A DNA stretch of 64,000 nt. Origin: Christensenellaceae bacterium Phil10. Lineage in GTDB: Bacteria; Bacillota; Clostridia; Christensenellales; CAG-917. Where the stretch lies: assembly GCA_001940895.1 (NCBI GenBank), contig MSGY01000023.1, positions 62,001-126,000 on the forward strand. Direction: 5' to 3'. Below, piece after piece: positions 49,910-58,989 of the stretch (position 1 is its first letter; each line of letters begins with the position of its first letter). The translations under genes and the position numbers were made by a program. The notes below the pieces were generated by a model that saw only the letters and a list, made by a program, of their open reading frames with translations, made no database searches and was not told the origin of the DNA.

Positions 49910-51913
49910 ATGAAAAAAACAATATGCGTCATTCTTACCGTAATGCTTCTCGTCGGATGCGTTTTTGCGTTCGCAGGGTGCAACGACGACGATTACGGTC
50001 GTGAATTAGTTAAAGACGGCACGTTCGACAGCGGCAACTATTACTGGTATATCAGCCGCGAAATCGACAGCAGCAAAGACGGAACTACGATAAGTAAAAC
50101 GGAAGGAGATAACCCTTATCTCGTACTGAATAACGGAAGTAATTCGGGCAATTACGTAAAACTGTATCAGAGGATAGACGTCAGAAAAGGCGGTATCTAT
50201 AAGGTTTCCGCGCGTATCAGAAACGACGTTCTGAGTCAGGGTGCCGACGACTCCTATCAGGGCGGCGGTATCGAGATTCTCGAGGGTAACGCCCGCATAA
50301 TCGTTACAGGCACCGAAATCAACGGGGATTTCGTAACGTATACCGCTTACGTCAAACCAACGAATACGAACGTTTTGACCGTCGCGATGACGCTGGGTGC
50401 GTCGGGAGAAAGAACGAAAGGTCAGGCCGCTTTCGACGACGTGTCCGTTGTCCGCGTCAGAAAGGACGAAGTTCCTGCCGGTGCTGAAATCGTAAACGTG
50501 AAAAAGGTGCGCGAAAAAGCGTATCCGATGTCGACGACTTCGGGAACCGTTTATATTACTTTGCTTACAATAGCGACGGCAGCGCTCGTGGCAGGCGCAT
50601 ATTTCGCGCTTCGCCGCCTTTTGTCCGCGGGAGACGATAAACCTTTATTCAAAAAAACGTGGATTACCGCAGGATTGATCGGTCTTGTTACCGCCGGCGT
50701 CAGACTTGTCATTGCCGGCACTATGTTCGATAAAGCGGGCACGGCGGCGCTTCGCGCTACGGCGTGGAATATTGCGGGAGGCAGTATAGGTGCGGCCGGC
50801 CTCGAATATACGAACTTTGCGCCTTTGCAATTGTATTACACGTGGGTAGTAGGAAAAATCACTCTGGGCAATTACAGTCTGTCGGCATTCAACGTATTGT
50901 TGCAAATTCTGCCGATTATTGCCGAGTGCGCGACGGCGGTGCTGCTTTACGTATTCGCTAAAAAATACGTGTCGGACAAGCAAGCCGCTCTGTTCGGAGC
51001 GTTGTATGCGCTTCTTCCCGTTTCGTTTACGCTTTCGGCAGGATACAGCGTCGAAATACCCGTGCTTATCTTCCTGTTGTTCGTAACTTTCTATGCGCTT
51101 ACCGAAAAAGATTTCGTTATGCTTCTCGCAAGCAGTCTCATAACCTGTTTATGGTCGCCCATAGGCATTTATATTCTGCCTTTCGTGATTGCGTTCGAAA
51201 TTTATATTATGATTAAAACCAAAGATAAAAAAATCATTCTCACGATTTGCATAGGCTGGTTTGTCAGTTTCTGGCTGTTCATACTTATTTCGGCTGGTTC
51301 GGTTGCGCCTATGTTCAAAGAAGGACATATTGTGTATATATTCAAAAACTATTATCTCAATATGTTCAATAAGCAGATGTGCGTAAGCAACGCGTTCAAT
51401 CTGTACGCTCTCTTCGGACTTAACGGTTCTACGGTAAACAATACGGCCTTCGGACTCAATATAGCGTTCAGCATTATTCTTATTGCCTATACCGTATCGC
51501 TGTACTTCAAAAACTTCAACAGGGCGGAACTGGTGCTTATAGCGGGATTCTTCCTTAACGCAATGTCGGTATTCAGCCTCAATATGGACGAAACGTCGCT
51601 TGCGATGGGTCTTATCCTTTTGCTGATGTACGTCGTCATCTCTGGAGAGGAAAGACTTTACTGGATTTTCGGCGTATTGAGCGTGCTTGCTTTTGCAAAC
51701 GTCGCGGTAGTTATGAATTATACCGGTATTATCGGAGATATTTCGGGAAGGGTGTTCTTCAATAAAGGAGACGCGGGATATATTATCGCAAATACCATTG
51801 CAAGCGTAACCGTAATTTATTACGGCTGGGTAGTTTACGATATTACTACAAACGACAAACGCGTTTTCATTCAGCCTTTACGAAAAGGCAAGGAAGGAGA
51901 CGCAACGCTGTAA
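49910..51913 (+). CDS. Lipid-anchored carbohydrate-binding-like domain fused to a GT-C-type membrane glycosyltransferase-like protein
   Basis: A 667-residue protein in three parts. Residues 1-24 are a lipoprotein signal (VFAFAGC, Cys24). Residues 28-182 look like a jelly-roll carbohydrate-binding module of the CBM4/9 type (ELVKDGTFDSGNYYWYI; YQRIDVRKGGIYKVSARIRN; end AAFDDVSVV). From about residue 213 there are roughly a dozen membrane segments. The stretch after the second one (FDKAG with Asp274, AWNIAGGS, then NFAPLQLYYTWVVGKI) resembles the Asp and YPPLYLY regions of GT-C mannosyltransferases. The donor would be a polyprenyl-phosphate sugar. Activity is inference. It is monocistronic. Confidence 0.6.
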   Translation: MKKTICVILTVMLLVGCVFAFAGCNDDDYGRELVKDGTFDSGNYYWYISREIDSSKDGTTISKTEGDNPYLVLNNGSNSGNYVKLYQRIDVRKGGIYKVSARIRNDVLSQGADDSYQGGGIEILEGNARIIVTGTEINGDFVTYTAYVKPTNTNVLTVAMTLGASGERTKGQAAFDDVSVVRVRKDEVPAGAEIVNVKKVREKAYPMSTTSGTVYITLLTIATAALVAGAYFALRRLLSAGDDKPLFKKTWITAGLIGLVTAGVRLVIAGTMFDKAGTAALRATAWNIAGGSIGAAGLEYTNFAPLQLYYTWVVGKITLGNYSLSAFNVLLQILPIIAECATAVLLYVFAKKYVSDKQAALFGALYALLPVSFTLSAGYSVEIPVLIFLLFVTFYALTEKDFVMLLASSLITCLWSPIGIYILPFVIAFEIYIMIKTKDKKIILTICIGWFVSFWLFILISAGSVAPMFKEGHIVYIFKNYYLNMFNKQMCVSNAFNLYALFGLNGSTVNNTAFGLNIAFSIILIAYTVSLYFKNFNRAELVLIAGFFLNAMSVFSLNMDETSLAMGLILLLMYVVISGEERLYWIFGVLSVLAFANVAVVMNYTGIIGDISGRVFFNKGDAGYIIANTIASVTVIYYGWVVYDITTNDKRVFIQPLRKGKEGDATL

Positions 51914-51924
51914 TATGAATCGCG

Positions 51925-51951
51925 ACCCTCTCGCAAGAGAGGGTTTTTTTT
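51925..51951 (+). terminator. Intrinsic terminator after the GT-C-like gene
   Basis: ACCCTCTC (51925-51932), a GCAA tetraloop and GAGAGGGT (51937-51944), then eight T residues. CGCGA and TCGCG flank it and could extend the stem. Confidence 0.94.
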
Positions 51952-52048
51952 CGCGTCGGAAAGACTGTATATATATTATACAAATATATATAATAAAGTT
52001 TTCAATATAAAGTCGAAAAAAAATGTGCAAAAAATCTTCGGAAACAGT

Positions 52049-52076
52049 TTGCAATTTTCAAATTATTCGCTATACT
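52049..52076 (+). promoter_or_regulatory. Promoter of comM-dprA-topA-trmFO
   Basis: TTGCAA (52049-52054), a 16-bp spacer and TATACT (52071-52076). Start near 52083, with GAGGGGG before the ATG at 52104. Confidence 0.65.
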
Positions 52077-52103
52077 CTATCTGTATAAGCGAGGGGGAAG
52101 AAA

Positions 52104-53636
52104 ATGTTATCGAAGGTATTGTGTTATGCGTTATCCGGCATCGAAGGTTTCGACGTCGACGTCGAAACCGATATTTCGTCGGGACTTACCGGCATCGAAA
52201 TAGTCGGTCTTGCGGGAACAGCCGTCAAGGAATCGAAGGAAAGACTGCGCTCCGCCATTAAAAACAGCGGATTTATTTATCCTGCAAAAAAGATAACGAT
52301 AAACCTTGCGCCGGCAGACACGAAAAAGGACGGACCGTCGTTCGATTTGGCGCTGGCTGTCGGAATACTTGCCGCGTCCGAACAGATTGTTACGCGCGAG
52401 TATAAGAAATACGTGTTTCTCGGCGAGTTGTCGCTGGACGGAAAACTGCGTGCGGTATGCGGCGTTATGCCTTTGCTGATATCGGCTGTTCAACAGGGAT
52501 ATAACCGTTTCATATTGCCGGCGGATAACGCAAAAGAAGCGGCTTATATCGACGGTACGGAAGTTTACGCCTGCGACAGACTTTCGGAAGTCGTAGATTT
52601 TATTAACGGAAACGTTCAGCTGACGCCCGTTCGGCACACGACCTACGAAAGTTCGTTAAAAAACTGTCCGTACGACGTGGATATGTCGGATATCAAAGGA
52701 CAGACGGTTGCGAAACGCGCCGTTGAAATAGCGGTAAGCGGCGGACACAATATATTGCTGATGGGACCTCCCGGCGCGGGCAAAACCATGCTTGCGCGCT
52801 GTATTCCCACAATTATGCCCGATATGACTTTCGAAGAGGCCATAGAGGTAACCAAAATACATTCAATCGCAGGTATTCTCGACGGAGATACGGGAATAGT
52901 AACGAAAAGGCCTTTCAGGACTCCGCACCATACGGCAACCATACCCGCGCTGATAGGCGGCGGCGCAAAGGCTATGCCCGGCGAGGTAAGTCTTGCGCAT
53001 AACGGGGTGCTGTTTCTGGACGAAATGCCCGAATATCAAAGGCATACTCTCGAGGCGCTCAGACAGCCTCTCGAAGACAAAAAAGTCACCGTTTCGAGAG
53101 TTCAGCGCACGGTCGATTATCCCGCAAACTTTATGCTTGTGGCAAGTATGAACCCGTGTCCGTGCGGAAATTACGGCAGTAAAACCGCCGAATGCAAATG
53201 TACGCCGCGCGAAATAAGAAATTATCTCGGCAAAATATCGGGACCGTTGCTGGACAGAATAGATTTGCAGATAGAGGTCGATAACGTAAGCTATTCGGAA
53301 TTTACCGACAGGACCGCGCTTGAAACGTCGAAGGACGTAAAAGAGCGCACGGACCGCGCGAGAGAAATACAGCGGTTGCGTTTTGCCGATAACGGTACGA
53401 TATGCAACGCGCAGATGACCAACGCGATGATAAAAAAATTCTGTCCGCTTGACGATAACTGCGAAAGACTTTTAAAAAGAGCTTTCGAAAAACTTAATCT
53501 CTCGGCAAGGGCAACAACGAGGATAATCAAGGTCGCACGCACTATTGCCGACCTCGACGGGCAGGAGAACATAAGCGAAAAACATATTGCCGAGGCAATT
53601 CAGTACAGGAGTTACGACAGGAAGTTCAATGACTGA
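52104..53636 (+). CDS. comM: YifB/ComM family Mg-chelatase-like AAA ATPase
   Basis: A 510-residue protein with an N-terminal ChlI/Lon-protease-like domain (LPADNAKEAAYI; LSGIEGFDVDVETDISSGLT), a central AAA+ domain with Walker A LLMGPPGAGKTMLARCIPTI and Walker B NGVLFLDEMPEYQ, and the ChlI C-terminal domain with a Cys cluster (NPCPCGNYG, then CKC). In naturally competent bacteria ComM promotes branch migration during transformation. Its position directly before dprA supports a role with incoming or recombining DNA. It overlaps dprA by eight bases. Confidence 0.95.
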   Translation: MLSKVLCYALSGIEGFDVDVETDISSGLTGIEIVGLAGTAVKESKERLRSAIKNSGFIYPAKKITINLAPADTKKDGPSFDLALAVGILAASEQIVTREYKKYVFLGELSLDGKLRAVCGVMPLLISAVQQGYNRFILPADNAKEAAYIDGTEVYACDRLSEVVDFINGNVQLTPVRHTTYESSLKNCPYDVDMSDIKGQTVAKRAVEIAVSGGHNILLMGPPGAGKTMLARCIPTIMPDMTFEEAIEVTKIHSIAGILDGDTGIVTKRPFRTPHHTATIPALIGGGAKAMPGEVSLAHNGVLFLDEMPEYQRHTLEALRQPLEDKKVTVSRVQRTVDYPANFMLVASMNPCPCGNYGSKTAECKCTPREIRNYLGKISGPLLDRIDLQIEVDNVSYSEFTDRTALETSKDVKERTDRAREIQRLRFADNGTICNAQMTNAMIKKFCPLDDNCERLLKRAFEKLNLSARATTRIIKVARTIADLDGQENISEKHIAEAIQYRSYDRKFND

Positions 53637-54720
53637 ATTCAACGATACCGAAGCTTTACTGCTTTTAAATACGATAGACGGTATAAGGCTTAAACGCCGT
53701 CATGCTCTGCTTGCGATAGCCCGACCCGGCGAATTGCTGACGAGGATTGATTATTACCGTGAAAAAATCGTCGGGATTATAGGCTCGGACCTGTTTGAAA
53801 AGCTGAAAGACGCATTGCGTAGAAACTTACTCGACAGGGAAAAAGACGACCTGTATAAACACGGTATAACCGCAATAAGCGTTTACGACGCGAGATACCC
53901 CGAAAATCTGAAAGAGATTTACGAATTTCCCGCATTGCTTTATTGCAAAGGCGATATATCACTTTTGAAGAAACGCGGAATATCGGTCGTCGGAACGAGG
54001 AACGCGAGCAGATACGGCCTGAACGTTACCCGCGACTTCGTAACCGAATTTTCGAGGGCGGGACTTAACGTAACGAGCGGGTTTGCACGCGGCATAGATA
54101 CGATGGCGCATAAATCCGCGCTGGACGCCGAAGGAAGCACGACGGCGGTTATCGCGTCGGGACTCGATATATGTTATCCTGCCGAAAACAGAAGTCTTGA
54201 GGACAGAATACTCAAAGAGGGCGGTTTGTTCGTTTCGGAATACAGGTTGGGCACCGCGCCCGCGCAGTTCAACTTTCCCGAAAGGAACCGTATTATAAGC
54301 GGTTTGTCGGAAGCTCTGTTCGTTCCCGAAACACGCATTAAGAGCGGCACTATGATAACGGTAAATCACGCCGTCGAACAGGGCAAAGATATTTTTATCG
54401 TACCGGCTAACATAAATCAGCCGTCGGCGGAAGGAAGCAATTTGCTTCTTAAACAGATGCAGGGCGCTCTCGTGTTGTCTCCCGACGACGTGCTTGACGA
54501 AATGGGCGTACCGCACGGAGTCAAGGAGCAGAAAGAAACTTTGCAACTTAATATATACGAAATGAAAATCCTTGAAATTCTCGAAAAAAGCGAGGCGCAT
54601 TTCGAGGAACTTATCGCGGCGACGGGGCTGAACGCCAACGAACTTCAGAACGTCGTTTTCAATATGGAAATGAACGACCTTATAGAAAGAACTTCGGGTA
54701 ATTACTTTACCTTGAAATAA
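53629..54720 (+). CDS. dprA: DNA-processing protein DprA
   Basis: A 363-residue Rossmann-fold protein that loads RecA on incoming single-stranded DNA. The core is clear: SVVGTRNASRYGLNVTRDFV, NVTSGFARGIDTMAHKSALD, TTAVIASGLDICYPAENRSL, PAQFNFPERNRIISGLSEAL and SGTMITVNHAVEQGKDIFIV. A helical N-terminal domain and a C-terminal winged-helix-like DML1 domain flank it. The ATG at 53629 inside comM is chosen because it opens the conserved helical domain; a longer frame starts at 53587. Confidence 0.96.
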   Translation: MTEFNDTEALLLLNTIDGIRLKRRHALLAIARPGELLTRIDYYREKIVGIIGSDLFEKLKDALRRNLLDREKDDLYKHGITAISVYDARYPENLKEIYEFPALLYCKGDISLLKKRGISVVGTRNASRYGLNVTRDFVTEFSRAGLNVTSGFARGIDTMAHKSALDAEGSTTAVIASGLDICYPAENRSLEDRILKEGGLFVSEYRLGTAPAQFNFPERNRIISGLSEALFVPETRIKSGTMITVNHAVEQGKDIFIVPANINQPSAEGSNLLLKQMQGALVLSPDDVLDEMGVPHGVKEQKETLQLNIYEMKILEILEKSEAHFEELIAATGLNANELQNVVFNMEMNDLIERTSGNYFTLK

Positions 54721-54729
54721 CGGAGATAT

Positions 54730-56868
54730 ATGAAAACACTTGTAATAGTCGAGTCGCCTTCGAAGGCAAAAACAATTCAGAAGTATCTCGGACAGGGATT
54801 CACCGTGCTCGCTTCGGGAGGACACGTATGCGACCTTCCTCAGCGCACGCTCGGAATTGACGTCGACAACCGTTTCGAGCCTCAGTACGAAATCAATCCC
54901 GAAAAGAAAGAGACCATTAAAAGACTTAAAGCGGCGTTGAAACAGAACGACGTCGTTTACCTTGCAACCGACCCCGACCGCGAAGGTGAGGCGATAAGCT
55001 GGCATCTGAAAAACTGTCTGGATATTCCCGACGGGAAAAATCGCATAGTTTTTAACGAAATCAGCAAGAAAGCCGTCAATAACGCGCTTGAAAATCCGCG
55101 CGAGCTGGATATGAATCTCGTAAACAGTCAGCAGGCGCGCCGCGTTCTCGACAGACTTGTCGGTTATAAAATTTCGCCTATCATCGGCAGAAAAATCAAG
55201 TCGGGCAGTTCGGCGGGTCGCGTTCAGTCGGCGGCTCTCGAAATGGTTGTGAACAGGGAACGCGAAATCCGCAATTTCGTGCCCGAGGAATACTGGACGA
55301 TTAACGCGTTTTTATCTAAAAATAAAATACCGAAAACGAAAAAGGACGTATTCAAATGCGCTTTCGTCGATATCGACGGCAAGAAGTGGAAAGTTAAAAA
55401 TCAGCACGACGCCGAAAGAATCGTGGAGGCAACGAGGGGCGCGAGATTGTACGTGGATACCGCAAAACGCGCGGTTGCGAAAACTCACCCCGCACCTCCC
55501 TTTACGACGTCAACCTTGCAGCAGGACGCAAGCAGTAAACTGTCTTTGACCGCGCCGCAGACTATGCAGATTGCGCAACAGCTTTACGAAGGAGTGGACA
55601 TTCCCGGAGAGGGCGCAACGGCACTTGTAACGTATATCCGTACCGACAGCGTGCGTATATCGCCCGAAATGCAAAATAATGCGCTGAATTACATTAAAAC
55701 GCGCTACGGCGAAGAGTATGCCCCCGCAAAACCCAATTTTTATAAAACGAAATCCGACGCACAGGACGCTCACGAGGCGATACGACCCATTTCGCTTGAA
55801 CGCACGCCCGAAAGTCTGCAGAACAAAATCAGCCGTAATCAGTACAGACTTTATAAGCTGATTTACGAAAGATTTCTTGCAAGTCAGATGTCGGAAGCCG
55901 TGTACAATACCCTCAACGTGCATATTACGGCGGACGACAATCCCATGCTTAAAGGCACGAAACTCGGCTACAAGGTTACGGGGCGCGCAATGGTGTTCCC
56001 GGGATTTACGGCCGTGTATAACACCGTCGCCGAAACAGACAAGGACGACGAGGAAACCGCCGAAAAGACGCTGCCCGATATGAATGAGGGCGACGAAATG
56101 TTTTTGCAGGATATGAAACACGAGCAGAAATTCACTAAACCTCCTCAAAGGTTTACCGACGCGACTCTCGTCAAGACTATGGAAGAAAACGGAATAGGGC
56201 GTCCTTCGACTTATGCTTCGATAATTTCGGTAATCGCAAAACGAGAATATACGCAAAAAGACGGTAAAGCAATCGTCCCGACCCCTCTCGGCGAAGCCGT
56301 ATGCGACTATATGGTAAAGAACTTCCCGCCAATAATGGACCTGAAATTTACCGCCAATATGGAAAGTCAACTGGATAAAGTCGAAGAGGGAGGCGTCGAG
56401 TGGCAAAATATAATAGAAAGTTTTTATCCCGAACTTATGAAACTTGTCAAACATGCGATGACAAGCGGCGGAAAAGTTCATCTCGATGCGGAAGAAAGCG
56501 ACGTTGTGTGCGATAAATGCGGCGCGAAAATGGTTATCCGCGAGGGAAAATACGGAAAATTCCTTGCTTGCCCCAATTTTCCTAAATGTAAAAACATCAA
56601 ACCTCTTGTTGAGGAAGAAGGCACTTGCCCGAAATGCGGCGCACCCTTGGTAAAAAAGAAAAGCAAAAAAGGAAAAGAGTTTTACGGATGTACGGCTTAT
56701 CCAAACTGCGACTTCATAAGTTGGGATTTGCCCGCTCCCTACTTGTGTCCCGAATGCGGCCACGTGATGAAAATGAGCAAGACGAAAGAGGGTAAAAAAT
56801 ATACCTGTCTTAACAAAGAATGCAATCACACAGAGGTTATTAAGGAAAGTGAAAATCAGCCGAAATAA
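54730..56868 (+). CDS. topA: DNA topoisomerase I
   Basis: A 712-residue type IA topoisomerase that relaxes negative supercoils. The Toprim domain (LVIVESPSKAKTIQKYLGQG; ATDPDREGEAISWHL), the active tyrosine region (LVTYIRTDSVRIS) and VGYKISPIIGRKIKSGSSAG with RVQSAA are intact. Three C4 zinc ribbons close the protein (CDKCGAKM with CPNFPKC; CPKCGAPL with CTAYPNC; CPECGHVM with CLNKEC). It follows dprA, as in Bacillus. Its end overlaps trmFO by 20 bases. Confidence 0.98.
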   Translation: MKTLVIVESPSKAKTIQKYLGQGFTVLASGGHVCDLPQRTLGIDVDNRFEPQYEINPEKKETIKRLKAALKQNDVVYLATDPDREGEAISWHLKNCLDIPDGKNRIVFNEISKKAVNNALENPRELDMNLVNSQQARRVLDRLVGYKISPIIGRKIKSGSSAGRVQSAALEMVVNREREIRNFVPEEYWTINAFLSKNKIPKTKKDVFKCAFVDIDGKKWKVKNQHDAERIVEATRGARLYVDTAKRAVAKTHPAPPFTTSTLQQDASSKLSLTAPQTMQIAQQLYEGVDIPGEGATALVTYIRTDSVRISPEMQNNALNYIKTRYGEEYAPAKPNFYKTKSDAQDAHEAIRPISLERTPESLQNKISRNQYRLYKLIYERFLASQMSEAVYNTLNVHITADDNPMLKGTKLGYKVTGRAMVFPGFTAVYNTVAETDKDDEETAEKTLPDMNEGDEMFLQDMKHEQKFTKPPQRFTDATLVKTMEENGIGRPSTYASIISVIAKREYTQKDGKAIVPTPLGEAVCDYMVKNFPPIMDLKFTANMESQLDKVEEGGVEWQNIIESFYPELMKLVKHAMTSGGKVHLDAEESDVVCDKCGAKMVIREGKYGKFLACPNFPKCKNIKPLVEEEGTCPKCGAPLVKKKSKKGKEFYGCTAYPNCDFISWDLPAPYLCPECGHVMKMSKTKEGKKYTCLNKECNHTEVIKESENQPK

Positions 56869-58171
56869 AGTTGCGGTAATAGGTGCGGGGCTTAGCGGAT
56901 GCGAGGCCTCGTATCAGTTATTAAAGAGAGGTTTTGCAGTCGATTTGTACGAAATGCGGCCTTTAAAGTCCACTCCCGCGCACAAAACGGGCGATTTTGC
57001 CGAGTTAGTGTGCAGTAACAGTTTAAAGTCGGACGTGGCCGACACTTCGTCGGGACTTCTGAAAACCGAACTGAAAATGCTTGACAGTCTGCTTTTGAAA
57101 TGCGCTTACGAAACCCGCGTCGAGGCGGGCGGAGCACTTGCGGTGGACAGAAAACTTTTTTCGGAAAGCGTAAGAAAGAATCTTGAAAAGTATGAAAGAT
57201 TCAATCTTATTACCGAAGAGGTCGAACGCATTCCCGCCGCGCCGGTAATCGTCGCAACGGGTCCTCTTACCGGCGAGAAGCTTTTTGACGATATTAAATC
57301 CCGTACTTCAGACAGGTTGTTTTTTTTCGACGCCGTTGCGCCTATCGTCGACGCGTCGTCCGTCGACCCCGAAAAATCATTTGAAAGCGGTCGTTATGGC
57401 AAAGGCGACGGTTATATCAATTGTCCGATGAACAAGGAAGAGTACGACGCTTTTTACAACGCCCTTGTAAACGGCGAGACCGTACCTCTTAAAGATTTCG
57501 AAGGAAAGGAAGTTTTCGAAGGCTGTATGCCCGTCGAAGTTATGGCGAAACGAGGATACGATACCATGCGTTTCGGAATGCTGAAACCCGTCGGTCTTAC
57601 CGACCCTAAAACCGGGCGGCGGCCTTATGCCGTTTTGCAGTTGAGAAAGGAAACACAGGACGGAAGCGCGTATAATCTCGTAGGTTTTCAGACTAATCTG
57701 AAATTTTCAGAACAGAAGAGAATTTTTTCGATGATTCCCGCGCTGAACCACGCCGAATTTCTGCGTTACGGAGTTATGCACAGAAACAGTTATCTGTATT
57801 CGCCCGACTGTCTTACAAGGACTTTCAGGCTAAAGGGAGACGACGCCGTTTATTTCGGCGGTCAGATAACGGGCGTTGAAGGTTACGTCGAAAGTATTAT
57901 GAGCGGACTTCTTGCGGCAATACATCTTTCGAGGGAGCTTGACGGATTACCCGAACTCGTGCCGCCGAAAACGACAATGTGCGGCGCACTTTCGAGGTAT
58001 ATAACTTTGCATAACAAGAATTTTCAGCCCATGAACAGCAATTTCGGAATTCTGCCGGCTGTTGAAGGCAGGGATAAAAACGAAAGGCGCACGAATTACG
58101 TCGCGCGTGCGGTAAGCGATATGGAAAACTACGTAAACGCATTGAACTGCGACGAAGAGTTATCGAGATGA
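56849..58171 (+). CDS. trmFO: Methylenetetrahydrofolate-tRNA-(uracil-5-)-methyltransferase TrmFO
   Basis: A 440-residue flavoenzyme that makes ribothymidine-54 in tRNA using methylene-THF. It has an FAD-binding N-terminus (VAVIGAGLSGCEASYQLLKR), ELVCSNSLKSD, RYGKGDGYINCPMNKEEYDA, EGCMPVEVMAKRG, FQTNLKFSEQKRIF and QITGVEGYVESIMSGLLAAI. It starts with GTG after AAGGA, inside the end of topA. In Bacillus xerC/codV follows; here the gene is followed by a terminator and then hslV. TrmFO is typical of Gram-positive bacteria. Confidence 0.97.
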   Translation: MKISRNKVAVIGAGLSGCEASYQLLKRGFAVDLYEMRPLKSTPAHKTGDFAELVCSNSLKSDVADTSSGLLKTELKMLDSLLLKCAYETRVEAGGALAVDRKLFSESVRKNLEKYERFNLITEEVERIPAAPVIVATGPLTGEKLFDDIKSRTSDRLFFFDAVAPIVDASSVDPEKSFESGRYGKGDGYINCPMNKEEYDAFYNALVNGETVPLKDFEGKEVFEGCMPVEVMAKRGYDTMRFGMLKPVGLTDPKTGRRPYAVLQLRKETQDGSAYNLVGFQTNLKFSEQKRIFSMIPALNHAEFLRYGVMHRNSYLYSPDCLTRTFRLKGDDAVYFGGQITGVEGYVESIMSGLLAAIHLSRELDGLPELVPPKTTMCGALSRYITLHNKNFQPMNSNFGILPAVEGRDKNERRTNYVARAVSDMENYVNALNCDEELSR

Positions 58172-58185
58172 CGAAACGGAAAGAG

Positions 58186-58214
58186 TTCCCCGTATTTTAC
58201 GGGGAATTGTTTTT
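58186..58214 (+). terminator. Intrinsic terminator after trmFO
   Basis: TTCCCCGT (58186-58193), a five-base loop and ACGGGGAA (58199-58206), followed by TTGTTTTT. The remaining 170 AT-rich bases before the hslV promoter hold no gene that I can see. Confidence 0.9.
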
Positions 58215-58381
58215 GTCTGCCTAATATTCGACCGTGTTTTTTCGGACAACGACGTATTTTTCCGTAACGATATCAAAATGCGACTATCAAAACGTATGCC
58301 GTTTTAAAAACGCAAAAAAGGTCGAAAAATTTTTCTTAAGTTTTACATATTGTCTTGATATAAAGATATAGGTTATAACAG

Positions 58382-58410
58382 TTGATTTTAAGGCTAAAAT
58401 ATGATATATT
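58382..58410 (+). promoter_or_regulatory. Promoter of hslVU-hisS-aspS
   Basis: TTGATT (58382-58387), a 17-bp spacer and TATATT (58405-58410) with an extended TGA. Start near 58417; AAGGAGAAG precedes the ATG at 58450. I see no CIRCE element or CtsR heptad in the region. Confidence 0.65.
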
Positions 58411-58449
58411 TTACGTTAACGAAAAGCCCGACGGCATCAAGGAGAAGAA

Positions 58450-58989
58450 ATGACCACTTTTAAAGGAACTACTATATGCGCCGTTAAGAAAAACGGCATA
58501 ACCGCAATAGCCGGCGACGGACAGGTTACCATGGGCGAAAGCGTGATTTTCAAGGGCAATGCGGTAAAAGTAAAAAGAATTTTCAACGATAAAGTTGTGA
58601 TAGGCTTCGCGGGGTCTGTCAGCGACGCGTTCGCATTGAGCGAAAAATTTGAAGAAATGCTGCAAAAATACAGCGGCAATCTTATGCGCGCCGCGGTAGA
58701 ACTTGCCGAATTGTGGAGAAACGATAAGGCAAGAAAACTGGAAGCGATGATGATTATTGCCGATAAGGACGTAATGCTTATCGTAAGCGGCACGGGCGAG
58801 GTTATCGAGCCCGAGGGAGGAGTTGCCGCGATAGGAAGCGGCGGTAATTACGCATACGCCGCGGCGAGAGCGCTGTATGAAAATACCGAGCTCGGCGCCG
58901 AGGAAATCGTCCGCCGCGCCATGAAAATCGCAAGCGACCTTTGCGTTTACACCAACGACCGTCTTACGGTCGAGGTACTGGAGGCATAA
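58450..58989 (+). CDS. hslV: ATP-dependent protease subunit HslV (ClpQ)
   Basis: A 179-residue proteasome-like peptidase. GTTICAVKKNGITAIAGDGQ, KVKRIFNDKVVIGFAGSVSD and EGGVAAIGSGGNYAYAAARA are diagnostic. Canonical HslV starts its mature chain with the TT of TTI, which here would be Thr7. The N-terminus MTTFKG is a six-residue extension like that of Bacillus ClpQ, so either removal of six residues or use of Thr2 as nucleophile is possible. The hslU ATG begins directly after the stop. Confidence 0.97.
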   Translation: MTTFKGTTICAVKKNGITAIAGDGQVTMGESVIFKGNAVKVKRIFNDKVVIGFAGSVSDAFALSEKFEEMLQKYSGNLMRAAVELAELWRNDKARKLEAMMIIADKDVMLIVSGTGEVIEPEGGVAAIGSGGNYAYAAARALYENTELGAEEIVRRAMKIASDLCVYTNDRLTVEVLEA

